A stretch of 64,000 nt of DNA from the NCBI RefSeq assembly GCF_006334925.1, contig NZ_VDHJ01000003.1, positions 62,001-126,000 on the forward strand. The letters are read 5' to 3'. This document shows positions 38,622 through 48,163 of this stretch, one piece after another. Both the position numbers and the translations under genes were made by a program. This stretch comes from Corynebacterium tapiri. Lineage in GTDB: Bacteria > Actinomycetota > Actinomycetes > Mycobacteriales > Mycobacteriaceae. The notes beneath the pieces were generated by a model, which did no database searches, was not told where the DNA came from, and saw nothing but the letters and a program-made list of their open reading frames with translations. Positions within the stretch are counted from its first letter, which is position 1. Each line of letters opens with the position of its first letter.

Positions 38622-39062
38622 CTATTCCCCCTTAACCATGTCGAGCAGCGCGAAGGCTGCGATAAACGCACCGGAGATGGGAATGACTACGTAAGCCCAA
38701 CCAATTGTCAGGGGCAGTGCGGTGAGGTTTTGGTCCCAGGCGTTTCCAGCGGCGACAATTCCGCCCCACACCATGCCCACCATGGCGAATATGAGAATGA
38801 TGAGCTGTACAAATACCGTGGTCAGTTTCTGCGGTAGGCGGCGCGCCAAATAGTCCACGGCAATGTGTCCGCGCTCGCCGAAAAGGAAGGCGGACCCCAG
38901 AAAGCTCAGCCAGACGAAAAGTAACTTTGCAGCTTCTTCTGACCACGTAGATGGCTGACCAATGAGCTGACGGGCGATGACCTGCCACACGGTGATGCAT
39001 ACCAGCAGGCCAAACAGGGTAATGCTGGTGACCGCCAGGATGTTTTTTAAAGCTTTTCTCAT
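38622..39062 (-). CDS. dctQ: TRAP transporter small permease (DctQ)
   Basis: A 146-residue four-helix subunit with the TWSEEAAKLLFVWLSFLGSAF and ERGHIAVDYLARRLP signatures. It overlaps dctP by 4 nt (ATGA) and ends 3 nt before dctM. Confidence 0.9.
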   Translation of the reverse strand: MRKALKNILAVTSITLFGLLVCITVWQVIARQLIGQPSTWSEEAAKLLFVWLSFLGSAFLFGERGHIAVDYLARRLPQKLTTVFVQLIILIFAMVGMVWGGIVAAGNAWDQNLTALPLTIGWAYVVIPISGAFIAAFALLDMVKGE

Positions 39063-40084
39063 CGTGCCTTCTCCGTGATTGCCTCGTACATCGCACGTTG
39101 CTTGTCCGTAGTCAGAAACTCGTCCTGAAGTGGAGCGAGCGCGTCGTGGAAAGCCTGTGTGTCCGCCTTGTGGAAGGTGGCTCCACCCTCCTGCGCCTGC
39201 TTTATGGCCTCCTTGGTTTCTATGTCCCAGAGTGTGGTGTGTTCGGTCATCGCCGCATCCCACTCTTCGTCGAAGATCGCACGATCTTCCGGAGACATGG
39301 CTGCGCGCAAGTCAGCTCGCATAATCATGTAGTCCAGGCCGACTAGATGCTCGGTGCTGCTATAAAACGGTGCAACCTCGCTGTGTTTCTGGGTGGTGTA
39401 ACTGACCTCATTGTTTTCGGCCCCATCAAGCACGCCAGACTGAATGGCGGTGTACACCTCGCCGTAAGACAAAGGTGTTGCTGACCCGCCCATGAGCTCA
39501 ATCATGCGGATGTGCATGTCCGATTCCTGTACTCGGATCTTCTGTCCCTGCAGGTCCTTGGGACTGGTAATCGGAGCGCGCGAGGTGTAAATATTGCGCG
39601 TTCCCTGAGTGAACCCGCCGATGACGGTGACGTTGTTGCTGCCTTCCAAAGAGGTAAACAGTTCACCCACGATTTCTGGGTCACGGATCACGTCCATCTG
39701 TTGTTCGACAGACGTAAAAGTCGTGGGCATGTTGGGAACCTGGAAGTCCTTATTCAGATTCTCCAGCTGAGTCCCGGAGACAATCGCCATCTCAATGGCA
39801 CCGGAGGAGATGAACTGCAGAACCTCCTGTTGGGACCCTAGCTGCTCGTTGGGATAGATTTCGATGTCCCAGCGGCCATCGGTGCGCTCGGAGAAGCGTT
39901 CTGCGAAGTGCTCCAGGGCAATGTAGCTGGGATGGGATTCCGTCTGATTGAGCGCGAGTTTCACGTACGTGGTGTGGTCGGGATCCCCAACCGTTTCCAA
40001 GTCCAACCCTCCGAGGTTGGCGCAACCGGACAGTAGGGTGCATGCCCCCACAACCGCAGTCAATCGGGTCACAGTGGTATGCAC
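39059..40084 (-). CDS. dctP: TRAP transporter substrate-binding lipoprotein (DctP)
   Basis: Extracytoplasmic solute receptor of 341 residues, anchored as a lipoprotein at Cys21 (TLLSGC), as expected in a bacterium without a classical periplasm. DctP motifs are FAERFSERTDGRWDIEIYPNEQLG, KDLQGQKIRVQES and GVLDGAENNEVSY. Ligand is probably a dicarboxylate or similar acid, but cannot be fixed from sequence. Confidence 0.92.
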   Translation of the reverse strand: MHTTVTRLTAVVGACTLLSGCANLGGLDLETVGDPDHTTYVKLALNQTESHPSYIALEHFAERFSERTDGRWDIEIYPNEQLGSQQEVLQFISSGAIEMAIVSGTQLENLNKDFQVPNMPTTFTSVEQQMDVIRDPEIVGELFTSLEGSNNVTVIGGFTQGTRNIYTSRAPITSPKDLQGQKIRVQESDMHIRMIELMGGSATPLSYGEVYTAIQSGVLDGAENNEVSYTTQKHSEVAPFYSSTEHLVGLDYMIMRADLRAAMSPEDRAIFDEEWDAAMTEHTTLWDIETKEAIKQAQEGGATFHKADTQAFHDALAPLQDEFLTTDKQRAMYEAITEKAR

Positions 40085-40111
40085 AATGACACCTTTCGTC
40101 TTTAGTGTGAT

Positions 40112-40849
40112 CTATGACGAAAAGTTAGCAAATTGCGCGACGTTTCCCAGAATGTACACAGCCGGCGAGCCCACCCCCGCCCGCTCCATCTCCGCCGCGA
40201 GAGTCTCCGCAGTAGCCCTGACCTGTAACTGCCTGGAGGTCGTTCCCTCACTCACCGCCATGGCGGGGGTAGCCGGGTCTAGCCCCTCTTCAATAAGGGT
40301 GCGGGTGATGGCCTCGACGTTCTTGACCCCCATAATCACCACAATGGTGCCACCTACTCGGGCTAGCGCACCGTAGTCCACGAGAGACTTTTCATGGCCT
40401 GGAGGAAGATGCCCCGACACGACAGTGAATGAGTGCGTCAATCCTCGGTGCGTTACCGGAACACCAGCCGCCGCCGGAACGCTAATCGCACTCGTTACTC
40501 CAGGAATAACCTCGCACTCCACCCCGGCCTCCGCCAGCGCCAGTACTTCTTCATGCCCACGGCCAAACACATACGGGTCGCCGCCTTTCAGGCGGGCCAC
40601 CCGCCTGCCGGCCTTCGCATGCTCGATCATTAGTCGATTGATCTCGTCCTGCGCCACAGACTTGCCATAGGGCAGCTTGGCCACGTCAATCACGGTCTTC
40701 TGAGAGGTATCAACGATCTCCTCCAGGGCTTCTGTCGGCCCCAGGTGGTCGGTGAGGATGACCTCGGCATTCTCCAACGCCCGGGCACCACGCAGGGTGA
40801 TCAGATCCCAGGCCCCTGGGCCTCCACCAATCAATGTCACTCGCGCCAT
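40112..40849 (-). CDS. cobA: Uroporphyrinogen-III C-methyltransferase
   Basis: SUMT of 245 residues that makes precorrin-2 for sirohaem or cobalamin. The GGGPGAWDLITLRGARAL start, the ARLKGGDPYVFGRG motif and the EVIPGVTSAISVPAAAGVPVTHRG motif are diagnostic. No CysG dehydrogenase domain is fused. A TACACT -10 lies 6 nt upstream; the start is 18 nt from that of selO. Confidence 0.94.
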   Translation of the reverse strand: MARVTLIGGGPGAWDLITLRGARALENAEVILTDHLGPTEALEEIVDTSQKTVIDVAKLPYGKSVAQDEINRLMIEHAKAGRRVARLKGGDPYVFGRGHEEVLALAEAGVECEVIPGVTSAISVPAAAGVPVTHRGLTHSFTVVSGHLPPGHEKSLVDYGALARVGGTIVVIMGVKNVEAITRTLIEEGLDPATPAMAVSEGTTSRQLQVRATAETLAAEMERAGVGSPAVYILGNVAQFANFSS

Positions 40850-40854
40850 ACACC

Positions 40855-40861
40855 TAGTGTA
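40855..40861. promoter_or_regulatory. Shared -10 heptamer of cobA and selO
   Basis: TAGTGTA reads TAGTGT on plus (40855-40860, 7 nt before the selO ATG) and TACACT on minus (40856-40861, 6 nt before the cobA ATG). The whole divergent promoter is 18 bp between start codons. Confidence 0.6.
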
Positions 40862-40867
40862 GAAGTC

Positions 40868-41962
40868 ATGTTTGAGCACACATTCGCCGATACCCTCCCC
40901 GAGCTGGCTACCGAAGCCAAGGGAGAGGAGCATCCCGACGCACGCCTGATTCTGCTCAACGATTCCCTTGCCCGAGAGCTGGGCCTTGACCCCGACTGGC
41001 TGCAATCTACCGAGGGTGTGCAGTTTCTCACCGGACACGGAGCCCGGGCTGTCGCTATGGGGTATGCCGGCCATCAATTTGGTTCGTACAATCCGCAGCT
41101 TGGCGACGGCCGTGCCCTCCTCATCGGAGAGACAAAGGGCCACTTCCTCCACGCCAAGGGAACCGGGCCCACCCCGTATAGTCGCCGTGGCGATGGCCGG
41201 GGAACCTTAACGTCGATGCTGCGCGAATACCTCTTCTGCGAGGCCATGCATGCCTTGGGAGTGCCCACCACCCGCGCGCTCGCAGTGCTGACCACCGGAC
41301 GAACCGTAGTGCGTGAAAACGGCCCCGAAGCCGCAGGCATCGGCGTGCGAGTAGCCCGGGGGCTCACGCGCGTAGGCACGTACCAATACGCCCGGACCAT
41401 GGGGCTGGAGAAGCGTCTCTGCGATTACGACATCGCGCGGCTAAAGCCGGGCGCGAGCTACGCGCAGTTCCTAGAAACGGTGCGTGATAGCCAGGTGGCT
41501 ACGGTTACGGAATGGATGCGCGTTGGGTTTGTCCACGGGGTCATGAACACCGACAACACCTCGATTACCGGAGAGACCCTCGACTACGGTCCGTGCGCCT
41601 TCACCGAGGACTACTCCCCCGACTCGGTGTACTCCTCAATCGATACAGCTGGGCGTTATCGCTTTGGCAACCAACCGCTGATCCTGAAGTGGAATATGTT
41701 CCGCCTCGCTGAAACGCTGGTTGAGCTCATCGACATCCCCACCTTGGAGCGCATTGCCAACGAGACTGTCGTGCCCGAGGTCGCACCCAGCCGTGGGTTA
41801 TACCCACGCAACGACCTGGTGGACAAAGCTCTGCGCCAAGTGCGTGAAGGAGACCTCGGCCCCTACCTAGATCTCCTCGAGTCGGTGAGCACGCAGAAGG
41901 GGCCGGCCCCCGGCCCGGTGGCGGAGGACTTCGGCCCCTTTGTTACTTACTGCGGAACTTAG
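40868..41962 (+). CDS. selO: Compact SelO-family pseudokinase (protein adenylyltransferase)
   Basis: A 364-residue SelO/YdiU protein; E. coli SelO has 478. The core is present: HQFGSYNPQLGDGRA, HAKGTGPTPYSRRGDGRG with the nucleotide Lys, and the metal-binding HGVMNTDN followed by LDYGPCAFTEDY. After QPLILKWNMFRLAETL about 115 residues of the usual sequence are absent, and the protein resumes with LYPRNDLVDKALRQVREGD, which matches the C-terminal LRNWLAQRAIEAAEKGD of E. coli. It ends FVTYCGT, reminiscent of the SCSS (or Sec) ending. Confidence 0.85.
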   Translation: MFEHTFADTLPELATEAKGEEHPDARLILLNDSLARELGLDPDWLQSTEGVQFLTGHGARAVAMGYAGHQFGSYNPQLGDGRALLIGETKGHFLHAKGTGPTPYSRRGDGRGTLTSMLREYLFCEAMHALGVPTTRALAVLTTGRTVVRENGPEAAGIGVRVARGLTRVGTYQYARTMGLEKRLCDYDIARLKPGASYAQFLETVRDSQVATVTEWMRVGFVHGVMNTDNTSITGETLDYGPCAFTEDYSPDSVYSSIDTAGRYRFGNQPLILKWNMFRLAETLVELIDIPTLERIANETVVPEVAPSRGLYPRNDLVDKALRQVREGDLGPYLDLLESVSTQKGPAPGPVAEDFGPFVTYCGT

Positions 41963-43458
41963 CGCTCGAGCTTCAGACGCTTCTGGGTGAAGTCCCAGAG
42001 CTCGTTGAAGAGCTTCGGATCGTCGTTAAGCTTCGTTCCGTAGGACGGAATCATCTCGTAGAGCTTCGGGCCCCAGTCGATCATGCGCTCGCCGAAGCAG
42101 CGCTCGAGCAGCTCGAGCATCGCAGCCGGCGCGATGGAGGCACCCGGGGATGCGCCAAGCAGACCGGCGATGGAGCCGCCGTAGCCGTCAACAAGCGCGG
42201 TACCGAACTCGAGGGTGCCAAAGCGCGGGGCTGCCGAGGGCTTGATCACCTGAACGCGCTGGCCGGCGATGACGGTCTCCCAGTCCTCGGGGCGAGCGGA
42301 CGGCACATAGGTCTTGAGGTCCTCGACGCGTGCCTCGAAGTTCTTGGCCACCTCCTGCACGAGGTACTTGGTCAGGTTGAACTCGGTCACGGCCACGCCC
42401 AGGTAGGACGGGATGTTATCCGGGCGGATGGACTTGAACAGGTCCAGCATGCTGCCCTTCTTCAGGAACTTCGGGCTCCAGCCGCCGTAGGGGCCAAAGA
42501 GCAGTCCGCGCTCACCATCGATCACGCGGGTGTCCAGGTGCGGGGTGGACATCGGCGGGGTTCCCACCTGTGCCATGCCGTAGACCTTGGCATTGTGCGA
42601 CTCGATGAGCTCCTTGTTGGTGGAGCGCAGCCACAGGCCAGACACCGGGAAGCCTGCGTAGCCGTTGACCTCCGGGACGCGTGCCTTTCGCAGCAGACCC
42701 AGGGCGTATCCGCCGGCACCCACGAAGACGAAGCGTGCGGTCACCGAGCTGAGATCGCCGGTGTGCAGGTTCTTGGACGTGACCTTCCACTTGGTGCCCA
42801 CGCGCTTGAGGCCCACAACCTCGTTGCCGTAGCGGATCTCCGTGCCGGCAGCCTGAGCAGCGGTGAGGAACTGGCGGGTCAGGGCACCAAAGTTGACGTC
42901 CGTGCCGGTGTTGAAGCCGGAGTAGGCAACCTTCTGCTTGCCAAAGTCGCGGCCCTCAGACATCAAGGGCAGGCGCTCGGCAAACTTGTCCGCATCGTCA
43001 ACGAACTCCATGCCTGGGAAAAGGGTCTGGGTGCGCAGCGCCTCGTAGCGGCGGCGTAGGTAGTCCACCTGGGTCTGGCCCTGGGCCAGCGACAGATGAG
43101 GCACCGGGTTGATGAACTCACGCGGGTCATCCAACACGCCGTTGTCTACCTGGTGGGACCAGAACTGCCGCGAGACCTGGAACTTCTCATTGATGTTCAC
43201 GGCCTTGGACAGGTCGATCTTGCCGTTCTTCTCCGGCGTGTAGTTCAGCTCGCACAGGGCAGAGTGTCCCGTACCAGCGTTGTTCCATGGGGAGGAGGAC
43301 TCGAGTGCCGGGGCATCGAGACGCTCAAAAATCATCTGAGTCCAGCTGGGCTCGAGCTCGCGCAGCATGGCTCCAAGGGTGGCGGACATGATGCCCGCGC
43401 CCACGAGGGCGACATCGACCTCGTCGGTCGCCTTAACCTGCGAAGACTTGTCAGTCAC
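41959..43458 (-). CDS. mqo: Malate:quinone oxidoreductase
   Basis: Membrane-peripheral FAD enzyme of the TCA cycle, 499 residues, passing electrons from malate to menaquinone. N-terminal FAD motif VALVGAGIMSATLGAML, SSPWNNAGTGHSALCELNYTP and a C-terminal GLLGASPGAS are typical. The GTG start has an AGAGGA site 10 nt upstream. Mqo is the main malate oxidase in corynebacteria. The stop interlocks with selO (TTAG). Confidence 0.97.
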   Translation of the reverse strand: MTDKSSQVKATDEVDVALVGAGIMSATLGAMLRELEPSWTQMIFERLDAPALESSSPWNNAGTGHSALCELNYTPEKNGKIDLSKAVNINEKFQVSRQFWSHQVDNGVLDDPREFINPVPHLSLAQGQTQVDYLRRRYEALRTQTLFPGMEFVDDADKFAERLPLMSEGRDFGKQKVAYSGFNTGTDVNFGALTRQFLTAAQAAGTEIRYGNEVVGLKRVGTKWKVTSKNLHTGDLSSVTARFVFVGAGGYALGLLRKARVPEVNGYAGFPVSGLWLRSTNKELIESHNAKVYGMAQVGTPPMSTPHLDTRVIDGERGLLFGPYGGWSPKFLKKGSMLDLFKSIRPDNIPSYLGVAVTEFNLTKYLVQEVAKNFEARVEDLKTYVPSARPEDWETVIAGQRVQVIKPSAAPRFGTLEFGTALVDGYGGSIAGLLGASPGASIAPAAMLELLERCFGERMIDWGPKLYEMIPSYGTKLNDDPKLFNELWDFTQKRLKLER

Positions 43459-43533
43459 TGTTGTCTATTCCTCTTGACGTCGACGAAGCTGTGGATCTAC
43501 GGCATATCAGCGTACACCGGGGGTAGCACCCGC

Positions 43534-43539
43534 TATGGT
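43534..43539 (+). promoter_or_regulatory. Putative -10 of the alpha/beta hydrolase gene
   Basis: TATGGT lies 8 nt before the GTG at 43548; GGGAG in between could also act as a weak ribosome site. Confidence 0.35.
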
Positions 43540-43547
43540 GGGAGACC

Positions 43548-44483
43548 GTGAATACCCATGACTTTCACCCTGATATCCTGGGCCCCGACTTTGGGGCGCT
43601 TACCCTCGAATTAGGGAAAGACCCAGAGGGTGAGGGTGACATTTACGCCACTTTGGTGCGCTATACCCCCTCCGTGCATCATCGTAAGGCCGTGCTGTGG
43701 ATCCCGGGCATGACCGACTACTTCTTCCACGACCACGTCGCCCGTGAGTTGGACAAGGCCGGTTATAGCCTGTACGGGATTGACCTGCGCAAGTGCGGTC
43801 GTTCACGCCGTGCCGGGCAGCGGTGGCACTACTCCGAGGATTTCACCCGGTACTTCCAGGAGCTCAACCTGGCGGTCGAGGTGATGAGCCAGAGTCACGA
43901 CGAGATCACTCCGCTCGCTCATTCCACCGGTGGCTTGATCGCGGCACTGTGGCTCAACCAGCACCCGCACCCAGCAATTGGCAAAGCCGTGCTCAACTCT
44001 CCTTGGCTGGACATGATGTATCCCGCTCCCGTCGTGGCAGCTGCCAAGGTGCTCACCTCCGCGCTGGGCAAGCGCTGGCCTGGCTTAGAGATCCCCGGTG
44101 GTGGCTTGTCTACCTATGGCGAGTCCTTAAAGGATTGGGACTTTGATCGCGCGCTTAAACCCACCGGGGGCCATGCCAAGACGATCGGCTGGCTGCGCGC
44201 TGTCTTGCGTGCGCAACACCAGGTCCACCAGGGCCAGGTTGATGTGGGCGTGCCCCTGCTTACGCTGACCTCCTCGCGTTCTTACCTGGGAAAGCCCTAC
44301 TCCGCCGCAGCAGATACCGCCGATGTGGTGCTGGACGTCGAGCAGATCTGGCGGTGGGCGCCCACACTCTCTGCAGACTCTCAGATCGTGCGCATCGACG
44401 GAGCGCGTCACGACGTCTTCTTGTCCACCGAATACGCCTTGCGACAGGCCCTGGACGCCACGGTGAGCTTCCTGGACGAATAA
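43548..44483 (+). CDS. Alpha/beta hydrolase (monoacylglycerol lipase-like)
   Basis: A 311-residue serine hydrolase. The oxyanion region is WIPGMTDYFFHDHVA, the nucleophile elbow is AHSTGG (Ser near 126) and the catalytic His is in DGARHDVF near residue 285. It lacks a signal peptide. A homologue lies just before mtr in mycobacteria (Rv2854). The substrate is unknown, possibly a monoacylglycerol or other ester. Confidence 0.85.
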   Translation: MNTHDFHPDILGPDFGALTLELGKDPEGEGDIYATLVRYTPSVHHRKAVLWIPGMTDYFFHDHVARELDKAGYSLYGIDLRKCGRSRRAGQRWHYSEDFTRYFQELNLAVEVMSQSHDEITPLAHSTGGLIAALWLNQHPHPAIGKAVLNSPWLDMMYPAPVVAAAKVLTSALGKRWPGLEIPGGGLSTYGESLKDWDFDRALKPTGGHAKTIGWLRAVLRAQHQVHQGQVDVGVPLLTLTSSRSYLGKPYSAAADTADVVLDVEQIWRWAPTLSADSQIVRIDGARHDVFLSTEYALRQALDATVSFLDE

Positions 44484-44532
44484 TGCCCGGTTGGAGGGAA
44501 TGATCGGCGAGGAACCGGTGTTGAATAGCAGC

Positions 44533-45897
44533 ATGACGCAGCACTACGACCTCATCATTATCGGCACCGGCTCGGGCAACTCAATCCCGAGTGAGGAGTT
44601 CGCCGATCAGAAGATCGCCATCGTGGAAAAGGGCGCCTTTGGCGGTACTTGCCTCAATGTGGGATGTATCCCCACGAAGATGTACGTGTACGCCGCCGAC
44701 CGCGCTTTTGAGGCGCAGGATTCGCAGCGTTTGAACATCGAGACTTCCTACCATGGCGCCGACTGGCAGGCGATCGTCTCGCGCGTTTTTGAGCAGCGCA
44801 TCGACAAGATTGCTGAGGGCGGAGAGGCCTACCGACGCGGCCCAGAGACCCCCAACATCGACGTGTACGCAGACCACGCCCGATTCGTCGGCGAGCGAAC
44901 CCTACAGGTCGGCTCTGACACGATTACCGGCGATCGCATCGTCATCGCCGCCGGCGCCCGCCCCAGCATCCCGCCAGTCATTGCGGAGTCCGGCGTCCCG
45001 TATCACACCAACGAGGACATCATGCGGTTGGACAAGCAGCCGGAGTCTCTGGTGATCGTCGGCGGCGGGTTCATCGCCATGGAGTTCGCCCATGTCTTTA
45101 GCTCCCTGGGCACCAAGGTCACGGTGATCAATCGTTCCCCGCTTCTGCGCAACCTTGACGAGGATCTGTCTCGCCGCTTCAACGAGATCAATCAGCAGCG
45201 TTTCGACGCCCGCATCGGTCGCACCGTCGCCTCCGCCACCAGCGACGCGTCTGGCGTCACGCTCACGCTTGACGACGACTCCGTCGTCACCGCCGACGCT
45301 CTCTTGGTCGCCACCGGCCGCCGCCCCAATGGCGACCAGCTGGACGTTGATAAGGCCGGAATCGCCCTGCACGAGGACGGGCGCATCAAGGTCGACGAGT
45401 TCGGGCGTACCACCGCCGAGGGTGTCTGGGCACTCGGCGATGTCTCCTCGCCCTACCAGCTCAAGCACGTAGCCAACGCCGAGCAGCGCGCCGTGGCGCA
45501 CAACCTGCTGCACCCCGAGGACATGCGCCCGATGCCGCACGAGCACGTGCCCTCCGCGATCTTTACTCACCCGCAGATTGCCACCGTCGGCCTGACCGAG
45601 GCCCAGGCCCGCGAGCAGGGCTACGACGTCACTGTGAAGGTCCAGGCCTACGGCGACGTCGCCTACGGCTGGGCCATGGAGGATTCCGAGGGCATCGTCA
45701 AGCTCGTGGCAGACAAGGCCACCGGGCAGCTGCTCGGCGCACACCTCATGGGTGCGCAGGCCTCCACCCTGATCCAGCAGCTGATCACCGCGATGGTCTA
45801 CCAGCTGGATATGCGCACCTTCGCCCGCTCCCAGTACTGGATCCACCCGGCGTTGCCCGAGGTGATTGAGAACGCCGTCCTCGGGCTCGAGTTCTAG
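44533..45897 (+). CDS. mtr: Mycothione reductase
   Basis: Flavin disulphide reductase of 454 residues that keeps mycothiol reduced, an actinobacterial redox buffer. The N-terminal FAD motif IIGTGSGNS, the redox-active pair [19 protein letters not shown], the NADPH motif [15 protein letters not shown] and the C-terminal [11 protein letters not shown] are present. The GxGxGN and PTKM variants distinguish Mtr from glutathione or lipoamide reductases. The ATG at 44533 is preferred over an upstream ATG at 44500. Confidence 0.95.
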   Translation: MTQHYDLIIIGTGSGNSIPSEEFADQKIAIVEKGAFGGTCLNVGCIPTKMYVYAADRAFEAQDSQRLNIETSYHGADWQAIVSRVFEQRIDKIAEGGEAYRRGPETPNIDVYADHARFVGERTLQVGSDTITGDRIVIAAGARPSIPPVIAESGVPYHTNEDIMRLDKQPESLVIVGGGFIAMEFAHVFSSLGTKVTVINRSPLLRNLDEDLSRRFNEINQQRFDARIGRTVASATSDASGVTLTLDDDSVVTADALLVATGRRPNGDQLDVDKAGIALHEDGRIKVDEFGRTTAEGVWALGDVSSPYQLKHVANAEQRAVAHNLLHPEDMRPMPHEHVPSAIFTHPQIATVGLTEAQAREQGYDVTVKVQAYGDVAYGWAMEDSEGIVKLVADKATGQLLGAHLMGAQASTLIQQLITAMVYQLDMRTFARSQYWIHPALPEVIENAVLGLEF

Positions 45898-46754
45898 TCG
45901 GCCAGGGTCAGGATCTCTGGCCCGTCCTCGGTGATGAGGATGGTGTGCTCGAACTGGGCGGTGTACTTGCCGTCCAGGTTCTGCACCGTCCAGCCGTCAT
46001 CCCAGATGCGGTACGGCAGCTCGCCCAAGTTGATCATCGGCTCGACCGTCAGCGTCATGCCGGGCACGAGCTCTTCGGTGTAGTTGTCCGAGTCGTAGTG
46101 GAGCACCACCAGCCCGTTGTGGAAGGTGGTGCCGATGCCGTGGCCGGTGAAGTCCTCCACCACCGTGTACCCAAAGCGCTTGGCGTAGGACTCGATGACG
46201 CGCCCGATCACGTTGATCTTGCGCCCCGCCTTGGCCGCGCGAATTCCGCGCATGGTGGCTTCCTTGGTGCGCTCGACCAGCAGGCGGTGCTCCTCCGAAA
46301 CGTCGCCAGCCAAGAACGTCGCATTGGTGTCGCCGTGCACGCCGTTCTTGTACGCGGTGACGTCAATGTTGACGATGTCGCCGTCCTGGATCACCGTGCT
46401 GTCCGGGATGCCGTGGCAGACGATCTCGTTGAGCGAGATGCACGACGCCTTAGTGAACCCGCGGTAGCCCACGCACGAGGGGTAGGCGCCGTGGTCGACG
46501 ATGTACTCGTGCGCGATCTGGTCGATCTCAGAGGTGGTCTTTCCGGGGGCCACGGCCTCGCCGGCGGCCTGCAAAGCACCGGCAGCGATCTTGCTGGCCT
46601 CACGCATCGCCTCGATGGTCTCGGGGGTTTGCACGAAGGGCTCACCCACGGCCTCCTGCACGGTGTCCTTCCACACGTACTCTGGGCGCTCGATGCTCTC
46701 CGGGATGGGCAGGCGCGGGGTGGGTTGGCCAGGTGTCAGCAATCCTCGAGTCAT
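45894..46754 (-). CDS. map: Methionine aminopeptidase
   Basis: Type I methionine aminopeptidase, 286 residues, with an N-terminal extension of about 40 residues (Pro-rich [20 protein letters not shown]) as in MapB of mycobacteria. The metal ligands are in [37 protein letters not shown] and [11 protein letters not shown] 46754 is chosen; GTG 46760, 5 nt after a TACTAT element, is possible. Confidence 0.95.
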   Translation of the reverse strand: MTRGLLTPGQPTPRLPIPESIERPEYVWKDTVQEAVGEPFVQTPETIEAMREASKIAAGALQAAGEAVAPGKTTSEIDQIAHEYIVDHGAYPSCVGYRGFTKASCISLNEIVCHGIPDSTVIQDGDIVNIDVTAYKNGVHGDTNATFLAGDVSEEHRLLVERTKEATMRGIRAAKAGRKINVIGRVIESYAKRFGYTVVEDFTGHGIGTTFHNGLVVLHYDSDNYTEELVPGMTLTVEPMINLGELPYRIWDDGWTVQNLDGKYTAQFEHTILITEDGPEILTLAD

Positions 46755-46765
46755 AATCACCCACG

Positions 46766-46772
46766 ATAGTAT
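46766..46772. promoter_or_regulatory. Shared -10 heptamer of map and the DUF5129-like gene
   Basis: ATAGTAT reads TAGTAT on plus (46767-46772, 8 nt before ATG 46781) and TACTAT on minus (46766-46771, 5 nt before GTG 46760 of map). Confidence 0.45.
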
Positions 46773-46780
46773 CTAGTCCT

Positions 46781-48163
46781 ATGAAGTCTATTCTCGCGGT
46801 GGCGGCAGCAGGTCTCCTCGGCGGCGCAGCAGCGGCCGGAACGTACCTAGAAACCATCGATCCTCCCCAGCACGCGGAGTTTCAAGTCACCACAGCCGCG
46901 CCCGCCCAGACCATCCACGATCCCCAAGACGTCCTCTCCCCTGGCGACGAGCAGCGCCTCGAGCAGGAGATCGTCACCCCGGACGTGATCAAAGAAGTCC
47001 ATTACGTCGTCTTCGCGCACAACCGCGAGAACGTCAAGGACACCCTCGAGGAGTACCTGCGCGCCGAGGTCCCGAACACCATCGGCCAGGACTCTTATGC
47101 CGACGGCGTGCTCATCGTCGGCGTGGGCCTGGATCCCCGGCAGTCCTTCGTCGGCGCGGGCGACGACGTTGCCGCAGCGCTCGATCTCAAGGAGAGCGAC
47201 CACCTCGACGAGACCCTGGAGGCCATCAAGCCCGGAGTCAAAGACGGCAACATCCCCGCCGGTCTGCAGGCCGGCCTGCGTGAGGCCATCAATACCGAAG
47301 GCCTCTACGACTCCGCCCGCGAGGACTACACCATCGGCGCGGTCGGCTCCGGTGCCGCCGGAGCTGGATTCGCGGCCGCCGGCGTGGGTGGGGTGATCGC
47401 CACCCGCAACTCCCGCCGCAAGCGCATCGCCCAAGCCCGCGAGGACCATCACGCCCTGGTCACCGAATACACCTCGGTGGCCTCGCGCCTGGATTCCCTG
47501 GACATCCGAGCGCACTCACTCTCTTCTGCGCTTGTCGACGCAACCCTCCGCCAACAGTGGGAAGAGGTCCGGGATCGCTTCCTGGCGTTGAACTCCACCG
47601 TCGACTCGTTGCCTGTGACCGCGGCATCCAGCGACAAGGAGTTCCTCAAGGCCGCTAAACAGCTGCGCGAGGCTGCCGAAACGATGGAGGATACGACGAC
47701 GGCCGAGGACAACATCGAGACGATCTTCGCCCTGGAAAACGGCGACGAGCCCGCCCGCGCAGCACAAGTCCGGGCCATGGATGAAGACGCAGCCGAAGCT
47801 CAGCTCAAGCTCGACGACGCCAGCGATCCGGCCTATGTCCACCTCGATGCAGTACGCAAGGAGTTGGCGGCACTCGACACCGCCTCGGATGACTTTGTGG
47901 AGCGCTACGTCGACATTCTCAAGGACTACCAACGCGCGCTCACGGCGGTACAGGAACGCAAGTTCTCCGACGCCAAGGGCGCGCCCGAGGCGCCCGGGTT
48001 GACCTCGCCGGACTACCGACCGGGCTACGGAATCAATGGCTTCGTGCCCTACGTCTCCATGTCCAACTGGCACGCCACCCACGTGGCGTCGTCGCAGTCC
48101 AGCTCGACCAACACCTCCTTCTCCTCCGGTTTCTCCGGAGCGGGAGGCTCGTCGAGCTTTTAG
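46781..48163 (+). CDS. DUF5129-like exported/membrane protein with TPM-type N-terminal domain
   Basis: A 460-residue protein. Residues 1-19 are a signal-like segment. About 40-175 resembles a TPM domain ([19 protein letters not shown]... and GVLIVGVG). A membrane helix (about 186-206, Gly/Ala-rich) is followed by a basic stretch, long coiled-coil-like helices (215-420) and a Ser/Gly-rich tail ending SSSF. Related proteins are annotated DUF5129. Function is unknown; an envelope or stress role is possible. Confidence 0.75.
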   Translation: MKSILAVAAAGLLGGAAAAGTYLETIDPPQHAEFQVTTAAPAQTIHDPQDVLSPGDEQRLEQEIVTPDVIKEVHYVVFAHNRENVKDTLEEYLRAEVPNTIGQDSYADGVLIVGVGLDPRQSFVGAGDDVAAALDLKESDHLDETLEAIKPGVKDGNIPAGLQAGLREAINTEGLYDSAREDYTIGAVGSGAAGAGFAAAGVGGVIATRNSRRKRIAQAREDHHALVTEYTSVASRLDSLDIRAHSLSSALVDATLRQQWEEVRDRFLALNSTVDSLPVTAASSDKEFLKAAKQLREAAETMEDTTTAEDNIETIFALENGDEPARAAQVRAMDEDAAEAQLKLDDASDPAYVHLDAVRKELAALDTASDDFVERYVDILKDYQRALTAVQERKFSDAKGAPEAPGLTSPDYRPGYGINGFVPYVSMSNWHATHVASSQSSSTNTSFSSGFSGAGGSSSF

